Below, one piece after another: positions 58,050-64,000 of a DNA stretch of 64,000 nt. The DNA is from Acinetobacter sp. ANC 5054 (GTDB lineage: Bacteria; Pseudomonadota; Gammaproteobacteria; Pseudomonadales; Moraxellaceae), in the NCBI RefSeq assembly GCF_002135295.1, contig NZ_NEGG01000012.1:62001-126000 (forward strand), in the 5' to 3' direction. The notes beneath the pieces are model-generated. The model searched no databases, was not told where the DNA came from, and worked only from the letters and a program-made list of their open reading frames with translations. Within the stretch, counting starts at the first letter, position 1. Each line of letters opens with the position of its first letter. The position numbers were made by a program, and so were the translations under genes.

Positions 58050-58087
58050 CAAAAAAAAGAAGATAAAGCTTTAGGCTTGATCTTCTT
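58050..58087 (-). terminator. Rho-independent terminator overlapping the 28-residue ORF stop
   Basis: On the minus strand AAGAAGAT / ATCTTCTT pair (58087-58080 with 58064-58057) and a T-run follows. The stop TAA at 58073-58071 is inside the loop. Confidence 0.75.
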
Positions 58088-58157
58088 GTTGACCGTAGAA
58101 CCAAGTTGCTGCGATAAACAGAGAAAAACCAATCACGGATAAAACTGAAGTAACCAT
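58071..58157 (-). CDS. 28-residue single-pass membrane protein with Pho-box promoter
   Basis: Small ORF not belonging to any family I recognise. It starts MVTSVLSVIGFSLFIAATWF, a single hydrophobic helix, and ends YGQQEDQA, a short polar acidic tail. GAGTG lies seven bases before the ATG at 58157. Three features argue that it is real: a near-perfect Pho box and -10 immediately upstream (58186-58219), a ribosome site, and a terminator that overlaps its stop. An ATG at 58161 in another frame would give an 83-residue ORF running through the tandem repeat, which I consider artefactual. It resembles KdpF/CydX-sized accessory proteins only in size. Confidence 0.65.
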   Translation of the reverse strand: MVTSVLSVIGFSLFIAATWFYGQQEDQA

Positions 58158-58185
58158 ACATTTACACTCTAACTTTGATGAGGTC

Positions 58186-58219
58186 ATTATGTAAAAGTTT
58201 TATGACAGTTATATGACAA
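58186..58219 (-). promoter_or_regulatory. Pho box and -10 element of the 28-residue ORF
   Basis: On the minus strand TTGTCAT (58219-58213), 4 bp, CTGTCAT (58208-58202), then exactly 10 bp, then CATAAT (58191-58186; 5 of 6 match TATAAT). This is the standard PhoB-activated promoter layout, where the Pho box replaces the -35. Predicted transcript start near 58179. Confidence 0.68.
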
Positions 58220-58298
58220 ATGTGAAATATTAGAAATAATTATTATAAATATATATTTCAACAACTTAGTAAATTAAAAATTCATTTACGGCAACTTT

Positions 58299-58379
58299 TA
58301 TGACAAATATTTCACGAAATATGACAGTTCAAATGTCATATTTTGATGAATTATGGCAGCGAAAACCCAATTTATGACA
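58299..58379. promoter_or_regulatory. Cluster of further TATGACA/TGTCATA heptamers
   Basis: TATGACA at 58299, 58320 and 58373, the variant TATGGCA at 58352, and one inverted TGTCATA at 58334. Direct copies are 21, 32 and 21 bp apart, close to multiples of the 11-bp PhoB repeat. They lie between the 28-residue ORF and fumA. Confidence 0.5.
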
Positions 58380-58483
58380 GCACATTAAACTTTCGGCCAA
58401 AGATTAAGCAAAACACCCACAAAACACGCTTTATACCTTATAATTTAGCCCGCTAGCTATCAGCCCGCTCAAGAGATATTTGT

Positions 58484-60010
58484 ATGACAACTATTATCAA
58501 GCAAGATGACTTGATCACATCGGTTAAAGATGCGCTTCAGTTCATTTCTTACTATCACCCACAAGACTTCATCCAAGCGATGAGCCGTGCGTATGACCGT
58601 GAAGAAAACAAAGCCGCTAAAGACGCGATTGCACAAATTTTAATTAACTCTCGTATGTGTGCGGAAGGCCATCGTCCTATCTGTCAAGATACGGGTATTG
58701 TGAACGTATTTCTTGAAGTGGGCTTAGACGTTAAATTTGATTTAACCATGAGCCTAGACGATGCAATTAACGAAGGTGTACGTCAAGGTTATCTTGAAAA
58801 CTCAAACATTCTTCGTGCATCAGTTTTAGCTGATCCTGCTTTTGGTCGTAAAAATACCAAAGACAACACGCCTGCTGTAATTCACTACAAACTCGTACCG
58901 GGTAACAAAGTCGACATTACTGTTGCTGCTAAGGGTGGCGGTTCAGAAAACAAATCTAAACTGGCTATGCTTAACCCTTCTGACTCTATCGTGGATTGGG
59001 TACTGAAAACTGTTCCAACAATGGGTGCAGGTTGGTGTCCTCCTGGTATGCTCGGTATCGGTATTGGCGGCACTGCTGAAAAAGCCATGATGCTTGCTAA
59101 AGAAGCATTGATGGAAGAAATCAATATGGATGAACTTCTTCGTCGTGGCCCACAAAGCCAAATCGAAGAACTTCGTATTGAAATCTTCGAAAAAGTAAAT
59201 GCTTTAGGTATTGGTGCTCAAGGTCTTGGCGGTTTAACCACTGTTCTTGATATCAAAATCAAAGATTACCCATGTCACGCTGCAGGTAAACCAGTGGGTA
59301 TGATTCCAAACTGTGCTGCAACGCGTCATGCACATTTCCAATTAGACGGTTCAGGTGTTGCGCACATTCAAGCGCCTAGCCTAGAAGACTACCCTGCTGT
59401 AACTTGGGATTCATCAACTTCTAAACGTGTTGACTTAGACAACATCACACAAGAAGAAATGAACGCTTGGCAACCAGGTGACACACTTCTTCTTAACGGT
59501 ACAATCTATACAGGTCGTGACGCTGCGCACAAACGTATGGTTGATATGCTGAACAAAGGTGAAGAACTTCCTGTCGACCTTAAAGGCAAGTTCATTTACT
59601 ACGTTGGCCCAGTTGATCCTGTTGGTGATGAAGTCGTTGGTCCTGCTGGTCCGACAACTGCAACACGTATGGATAAATTCACTCGTCAAGTGTTAGAAGC
59701 AACTGGCATGTTTGGCATGATCGGTAAAGCTGACCGTGGTCCTGCTGCCATTGAAGCAATTAAAGACAACAAAGCGACTTACTTAATGGCTGTAGGCGGC
59801 GCTGCATACTTAGTATCTAAAGCGATCCGTGAAGCTGAAGTTGTTGCCTTTGCTGATTTAGGCATGGAAGCAATCTACAAATTTGTAGTGAAAGATATGC
59901 CTGTATCTGTCGCTGTAGACGTAAATGGCACATCTATACATGCGACTGCACCGAAAATCTGGCAAGCAAAAATTGGTAAAATCCCAGTAGTTGACGCTGC
60001 TGCAGGCTAA
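58484..60010 (+). CDS. fumA: Class I fumarate hydratase (Fe-S)
   Basis: [4Fe-4S]-dependent fumarase, 508 residues, interconverting fumarate and malate. N-terminal (alpha) domain: SRMCAEGHRPICQDTGIVNVFLEVG holds cluster cysteines; GGGSENKSKLAMLNP and GAGWCPPGMLGIGIGG follow; the C-terminal (beta) domain has PGDTLLLNGTIYTGRDAAHKRM and GPTTATRMDKF. Single-chain fusion as in E. coli FumA/FumB. Divergent from the 28-residue ORF; Pho-like heptamers lie 105 bases and more upstream. Confidence 0.94.
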   Translation: MTTIIKQDDLITSVKDALQFISYYHPQDFIQAMSRAYDREENKAAKDAIAQILINSRMCAEGHRPICQDTGIVNVFLEVGLDVKFDLTMSLDDAINEGVRQGYLENSNILRASVLADPAFGRKNTKDNTPAVIHYKLVPGNKVDITVAAKGGGSENKSKLAMLNPSDSIVDWVLKTVPTMGAGWCPPGMLGIGIGGTAEKAMMLAKEALMEEINMDELLRRGPQSQIEELRIEIFEKVNALGIGAQGLGGLTTVLDIKIKDYPCHAAGKPVGMIPNCAATRHAHFQLDGSGVAHIQAPSLEDYPAVTWDSSTSKRVDLDNITQEEMNAWQPGDTLLLNGTIYTGRDAAHKRMVDMLNKGEELPVDLKGKFIYYVGPVDPVGDEVVGPAGPTTATRMDKFTRQVLEATGMFGMIGKADRGPAAIEAIKDNKATYLMAVGGAAYLVSKAIREAEVVAFADLGMEAIYKFVVKDMPVSVAVDVNGTSIHATAPKIWQAKIGKIPVVDAAAG

Positions 60011-60021
60011 TTTGCCACACT

Positions 60022-60053
60022 AAAAAAAGCACCCTCATAAGGGTGCTTTTTTT
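60022..60053 (+). terminator. Rho-independent terminator after fumA
   Basis: AAAAAAAGCACCC / GGGTGCTTTTTTT with a short loop. Confidence 0.92.
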
Positions 60054-60116
60054 ATGCGTTCAGCATTTAAACGCTGACAATTAAACTTAGTTCAAGCACT
60101 TTATTCAAACACCAAA

Positions 60117-60830
60117 CTACCAAGTCAGAGGATTCCAAATTTTAAACGCTTTAGTAAGTTGTACATCCTCTTTCGGATTATATTCAGGGGCTTTTAGTTT
60201 TTGTGCATGTTTACGGACTTTACCCGAGTTTTGATCTTCTGCAACAAAGTTAAAGCTATTGGACTTTAACTCAGTAAATGCAATTTCATTCCGCCCCACT
60301 TTTTCAGGCATCAGTAAAATAGGACCAGAAACAGTTCGTTTACTCGATAAATTCTCTTCATCGTATTTAATAAAATAAGACTGCCCTGCTTCCACGACAA
60401 AATCTAAATATTTAGGTTTTTGAAAATGGTTAATCCCCAGCGGACGACTGCTCGAAAGTCGATAGTTCCCTGCGGGTACTTCCACCCAGTAATAATGATT
60501 ATTAAGCAAACTTGGAATGCGTTCACCGTTTAAAAATAGGCTGGTTGCGACAATTTCTTGACGGTTCCATTTCGAATCTGGACGGTATAAATACACCACT
60601 GCAGCTTGTTCATGCTGTGGTTTGATCTCCTGAAAATGTTGTCCTTGTTTTTGATTGACCCAACCACCAATAGTGAACATGCCTAAACGATATTGCTCGA
60701 TATGACCGGGCTCACTTTCAGGATCAACGGGTTTCAGTGTCGAAGCCAACTGAGGTTTCTCAATCGAAGATTTTCCATGACAACCCAGTAAAGCCAAGCT
60801 GCTTAAAAGTAGAATTGCGACTCCACGCAT
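60117..60830 (-). CDS. DUF2846-type lipoprotein
   Basis: Lipoprotein of 237 residues, function unknown. MRGVAILLLSSLALLGC carries the lipobox (ALLGC). The central part AAVVYLYRPDSKWNRQEIVATSLFLNGERIPSLLNNHYYWVEVPAGNYRL is the DUF2846 pattern; YFIKYDEENL follows. The C-terminal 60 residues are Lys/Asn-rich. It stands between fumA and clpX, on the clpX strand, but clpX has its own terminator, so it is a separate unit. Confidence 0.78.
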   Translation of the reverse strand: MRGVAILLLSSLALLGCHGKSSIEKPQLASTLKPVDPESEPGHIEQYRLGMFTIGGWVNQKQGQHFQEIKPQHEQAAVVYLYRPDSKWNRQEIVATSLFLNGERIPSLLNNHYYWVEVPAGNYRLSSSRPLGINHFQKPKYLDFVVEAGQSYFIKYDEENLSSKRTVSGPILLMPEKVGRNEIAFTELKSNSFNFVAEDQNSGKVRKHAQKLKAPEYNPKEDVQLTKAFKIWNPLTW

Positions 60831-60942
60831 GATTATCCCTCACTGCGTCTTTTTTATTTTACATGTCTTGTTTTAAATTTTGCTTTCAGGCATCCACGCC
60901 ATCCTGCTGAGATTAACATTGCATTTTTATTTTGGGAAATAA

Positions 60943-60976
60943 AAAACGTGTGCAAATCTTAGATTTACACACGTTT
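60943..60976 (-). terminator. Rho-independent terminator after clpX
   Basis: AAACGTGTGTAAATCT / AGATTTGCACACGTTT, one mismatch, followed on the minus strand by a T-run. Confidence 0.9.
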
Positions 60977-60990
60977 CGGACGAACAGCGA

Positions 60991-62301
60991 TTATGCAGAT
61001 TTAGAGTTTACAACTTTCAAATCCGACTTAGGCGCTGCCGCTTCATCTTTTTTGGGTTGGCGTTCTGCTTTAAATTCTGGCGCTGCTTCACCATTAATCA
61101 CAGCTTCATTCACCACAACAGTCCCTACATCATTACGACTTGGTAAGTCGTACATAGTTTCAAGTAATGAATTTTCCAAAATTGAACGTAGACCACGCGC
61201 ACCCGTATTACGATCTAATGCTTTTTTCGCCACTGCACGTAACGCAGAATCTTCAAACACCAAGTCGACATTTTCCATATCGAATAAGTATTGATATTGA
61301 CGAGTTAAAGCATTTTTAGGCTCAGTTAGAATCTGCATTAATGCATCTTCATCCAACTCATCCAATGTCGCAATCACAGGTAAACGACCAATGAACTCTG
61401 GAATGAGACCAAATTTCACCAAATCTGTCGCTTCAACTTGACGGAACAAATCAGATAACTTTTTCGTTTCATCTTTCTTGCGTACTTCAGCAGTAAAACC
61501 AATACCGCCTTTTTCCTGACGTTGTTGCACGATTTTCTCTAAACCAGAGAAAGCACCGCCACAAATGAACAGGATGTTTGACGTATCAATTTGAATGAAC
61601 TCTTGCTGCGGATGCTTACGTCCACCTTGTGGCGGAATTGATGCAACCGTACCTTCGATCATTTTGAGTAAAGCTTGCTGTACGCCTTCACCAGAAACAT
61701 CACGGGTAATCGATGGATTTTCAGATTTACGGGTAATCTTGTCGATTTCGTCGATATAGATAATGCCTTTTTGGGCTTTTTCTACATCATAATCTGCTTT
61801 TTGAAGGAGTTTTTGAACAATGTTCTCAACATCTTCACCGACATAGCCCGCTTCAGTTAAAGTTGTTGCATCTGCCATAGCAAATGGAACGTCAAGTAGA
61901 CGCGCAAGTGTTTGAGCAAGTAATGTCTTACCTGAACCTGTTGGTCCAACCAACATGATGTTACTTTTTGAAATCTCAACACCATCTTCAGGTTTCTTGC
62001 CACTCGTACCGACTTTCAGACGTTTATAGTGGTTATAAACTGCTACAGACAAGGTCTTTTTCGCGATATCTTGACCAATCACATATTGATCCAGTGCAGC
62101 ACGAATTTCATGTGGTTTCGGTAAAGGACGAGTTGCCCAATCATTCGATTCGACTTGCTGACTAGTCTGAACTAGGTCAAGACATACGTCCACACACTCA
62201 TTACAGATGTACGCGTCCTCACCTGCAATCAGTTTCCCGACTTCAGACTGCGTTTTACCGCAAAATGAACAATGCTTTTGTCCTTGAGGATGTTCGGACA
62301 T
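60991..62301 (-). CDS. clpX: ATP-dependent Clp protease ATPase subunit ClpX
   Basis: AAA+ unfoldase, 436 residues, feeding ClpP. N-terminal zinc domain with C11-x2-C14 (CSFC) and C33-x2-C36 (CNEC), Walker [16 protein letters not shown], Walker [12 protein letters not shown], pore loop GYVGEDV, the ClpP-binding loop IGF near 266-268 ([11 protein letters not shown]), and sensor regions with [15 protein letters not shown] and [15 protein letters not shown] at 62307 is in frame, but GGAG fits the ATG at 62301. It follows clpP by 29 bases. Confidence 0.97.
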   Translation of the reverse strand: MSEHPQGQKHCSFCGKTQSEVGKLIAGEDAYICNECVDVCLDLVQTSQQVESNDWATRPLPKPHEIRAALDQYVIGQDIAKKTLSVAVYNHYKRLKVGTSGKKPEDGVEISKSNIMLVGPTGSGKTLLAQTLARLLDVPFAMADATTLTEAGYVGEDVENIVQKLLQKADYDVEKAQKGIIYIDEIDKITRKSENPSITRDVSGEGVQQALLKMIEGTVASIPPQGGRKHPQQEFIQIDTSNILFICGGAFSGLEKIVQQRQEKGGIGFTAEVRKKDETKKLSDLFRQVEATDLVKFGLIPEFIGRLPVIATLDELDEDALMQILTEPKNALTRQYQYLFDMENVDLVFEDSALRAVAKKALDRNTGARGLRSILENSLLETMYDLPSRNDVGTVVVNEAVINGEAAPEFKAERQPKKDEAAAPKSDLKVVNSKSA

Positions 62302-62330
62302 ATTCACTCCAATAATTAATTCTTTAAAAC

Positions 62331-62936
62331 TTATGGGCGTTTAGATAAAACTTCGTCCACAAGACCGTATTCTTTTGCAGCTTGTGCTGTCATAAAGTTG
62401 TCACGGTCAGTATCTCGAGCAACAGTTTCGTAGTCTTGACCACTGTGCTCTGCCATTAAACGGTTTAAACGTTCTTTAATAAACAGAATTTCACGTGCAT
62501 GAATTTCAATGTCTGATGCTTGACCACGGAAACCACCGAGCGGTTGGTGAATCATGACACGCGCATTTTCAAGACAGTAACGTTTACCTTTGGTCCCTGC
62601 ATTCAGTAAGAATGCACCCATTGATGCCGCTTGTCCCATACAGTATGTAACAACGTCAGGCTTAATGAATTGCATGGTATCGTAAATTGCCATACCCGCA
62701 GTAACTGAACCACCTGGTGAGTTGATATATAAATGAATATCTTTGTCTGGGTTTTCTGCTTCTAAAAACAACATTTGCGCAACAATTAAGTTCGCCATAT
62801 TGTCTTCAACTTCACCTGTTAAAAAAATCACACGTTCACGCAAAAGGCGTGAGTAAATATCAAAAGAACGCTCGCCACGAGAAGATTGCTCAACCACCAT
62901 TGGCACTAGTGCGTTTTCAATTGTTGGAACATACAT
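62331..62936 (-). CDS. clpP: ATP-dependent Clp protease proteolytic subunit ClpP
   Basis: Serine protease forming a 14-mer chamber, 201 residues. Catalytic Ser in [11 protein letters not shown] (S105) and His in [12 protein letters not shown] (H130), with Asp in the region around DTDRDNFM. Short N-terminal propeptide-like start ([32 protein letters not shown]). Lies between tig and clpX on the same strand, the conserved order. Confidence 0.97.
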   Translation of the reverse strand: MYVPTIENALVPMVVEQSSRGERSFDIYSRLLRERVIFLTGEVEDNMANLIVAQMLFLEAENPDKDIHLYINSPGGSVTAGMAIYDTMQFIKPDVVTYCMGQAASMGAFLLNAGTKGKRYCLENARVMIHQPLGGFRGQASDIEIHAREILFIKERLNRLMAEHSGQDYETVARDTDRDNFMTAQAAKEYGLVDEVLSKRP

Positions 62937-63089
62937 ACGTTATTTATTCCTAAATTTTTCTGACTCAACCCATAAATCACAATATGAGGGATATTTGTCG
63001 AAATTGCAAAAGATTCCCAATTAAATAACAGATATTTTTTTCATAAGCATTGTGAAATCAGGACAACTTATTTGGGGGCAAATTTCGAT

Positions 63090-63119
63090 AAAAAAAGGCG
63101 CTTAATGCGCCTTTTTTTT
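63090..63119 (-). terminator. Rho-independent terminator after tig
   Basis: AAAAAAGGCGC / GCGCCTTTTTT with a five-base loop, just past the tig stop. It partly separates tig from clpPX. Confidence 0.9.
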
Positions 63120-63130
63120 GAAAGCTAAAA

Positions 63131-64000
63131 TTAGCCTTGTTGACGAGCTTGTTGCTCTTTCAATAAGTCTTCGTAGCTAACTTGAGTATCAGTTACTTTA
63201 GCAGATGCTAAGATGTGATCTACAACTTGATCTTCTAGAATTACTGATTCGATTTGAGCGCGTTGCTGTTTATCGTTATTGAAGTATTCAATCACTTCTT
63301 TTGGATCTTCGTAAGAAGAAGCCATGTCTTCGATGTACGCATCAACACGTGCAGCATCAACTTCAAGTTTAGCATCAGCCAATACTTTGCTTACCAATAC
63401 GCCAAGTTTCACTGATTTTTCAGCTTGCTCTTTGAAAAGGTCATCTGGAAGCATGCTTGAATCAAACGCTTTAGCGCCTTGAGCACCAAACTGTTGAGTG
63501 AACTGTTGGATCATTTGTTGACGTTGACGGTCAATTTCTTGAGCAACCATAGCTTCTGGAAGTTCAACTTCGTTTGCAGCTACAAGCGCATCAAAAGCTG
63601 CACCTTTCACTTGGTTACGAAGACCGTTTTTCACTTCACGTTCCATGTTTTTACGAACATCAGCTTTCAGTTTTTCGATGCCTTCTTCTTCAGTAAGACC
63701 GAAGATTTTTAAGAATTCAGCATCAACTTCAGGAAGTTTTTGTTTTTCAACAAGTTTCACAGTGATTTTGAATTGAGCAGCTTTACCAGCAAGGTTTTCA
63801 GCTTGGTAGTCTTCAGGGAAAGTTACATCGATAACTTTCTCTTCGCCTTTCTTCATACCAACGATACCGTCTTCGAAGCCAGGGATCATACGACCAGAAC
63901 CTAAAACAAGTTTAAAGTCTTCAGCTGCGCCGCCTTCAAACTTCTCGCCATCAACAGTACCTTCGAAATCGAAAGTTACTTGCATGTCTTTTTTAGCCAT
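63131..64000 (-). CDS. tig: Trigger factor (5' part outside window)
   Basis: Ribosome-bound chaperone with peptidyl-prolyl isomerase activity. The visible 289 residues begin inside the protein: the FKBP-type PPIase domain ([42 protein letters not shown]) followed by the C-terminal chaperone arms, ending in a Gln-rich tail QARQQG. The N-terminal ribosome-binding domain, about 150 residues, lies beyond the window edge; the Met at the edge is internal. Upstream neighbour of clpP as usual. Confidence 0.95.
   Translation of the reverse strand: MAKKDMQVTFDFEGTVDGEKFEGGAAEDFKLVLGSGRMIPGFEDGIVGMKKGEEKVIDVTFPEDYQAENLAGKAAQFKITVKLVEKQKLPEVDAEFLKIFGLTEEEGIEKLKADVRKNMEREVKNGLRNQVKGAAFDALVAANEVELPEAMVAQEIDRQRQQMIQQFTQQFGAQGAKAFDSSMLPDDLFKEQAEKSVKLGVLVSKVLADAKLEVDAARVDAYIEDMASSYEDPKEVIEYFNNDKQQRAQIESVILEDQVVDHILASAKVTDTQVSYEDLLKEQQARQQG

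Noticed and set aside
57910..58161. 83- and 64-residue ORFs reading through the octanucleotide tandem repeat
   Set aside because: Their length comes from the stop-free repeat (an eight-residue LQIFKSSN-type period). The 28-residue ORF in another frame has the promoter, ribosome site and terminator.

Overview
The window is bacterial chromosome, almost certainly Acinetobacter (Gammaproteobacteria, Moraxellaceae). It is AT-rich with tightly packed genes. Several proteins look like Acinetobacter orthologues (ProA, IlvI, RlmN, a Csu/Prp-type archaic pilus, a Vgr-family T6SS spike), and the gene neighbourhoods tig-clpP-clpX, ackA-pta, leuS-lptE-holA and ilvI-ilvN-ilvC fit that genus. I cannot assign a species. 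No rRNA, tRNA, CRISPR array, prophage or insertion sequence was recognised.

Layout. 1-2302: partial rlmN, ndk, iscX and a PAP2 phosphatase. 2480-3760: a GT4 glycosyltransferase. 3902-7957: a four-gene chaperone/usher pilus operon (pilin, chaperone, usher, minor subunit) behind about 0.8 kb of very AT-rich DNA. 8807-9628: an exported protein of unknown function. 10253-13593: branched-chain amino acid genes ilvI-ilvN-ilvC, with a diverged remnant of an ilvC 3' end just beyond them. 14296-19157: a DUF4124 protein, leuS, lptE, holA. 19295-24049: a complete MacA-MacB-OMF tripartite exporter. 24433-33303: a type VI secretion island (SUMF1-fold lipoprotein, large effector candidate, VgrG, Sel1-repeat protein). 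33419-42853: housekeeping genes (tcdA, orn, rsgA, rhodanese, grxC, secB, fabI, tatD-like, two related lipoproteins, prfC). 43151-45217: an MHYT-GGDEF-EAL cyclic-di-GMP protein. 45619-52983: prc, nagZ, a methyltransferase, an alpha/beta hydrolase with a PilZ-like tail, proA. 53497-56913: ackA-pta. 57000-58483: two orphan immunity-like genes, an 8-bp tandem repeat, and a 28-residue membrane protein that I found outside the long ORFs. 58484-64000: fumarase, a DUF2846 lipoprotein, clpX, clpP, partial tig.

How parts fit together. The most interesting signal is phosphate control. A near-perfect Pho box (two CTGTCAT-type repeats 11 bp apart, then 10 bp, then CATAAT) sits before the 28-residue membrane protein, and a longer series of the same heptamer lies upstream towards fumA. 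Weaker Pho-like triple repeats precede the PAP2 phosphatase and the GT4 glycosyltransferase. Those two enzymes could together turn phosphatidate into glycosyl-diacylglycerol, a plausible phosphate-saving membrane remodelling route. The second interesting region is the T6SS island, where VgrG ends in a transthyretin-like domain and the next gene encodes a 1030-residue effector candidate starting with a similar fold. Cyclic-di-GMP is a third theme: a dual-domain GGDEF/EAL protein and a hydrolase-PilZ fusion lie within 8 kb of each other.

Two inverted copies of a GC-rich palindromic (REP-like) repeat occur after leuS and beside fabI. Many transcription units end in clear Rho-independent terminators, listed individually. 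All assignments come from reading the sequence; no database search was possible.
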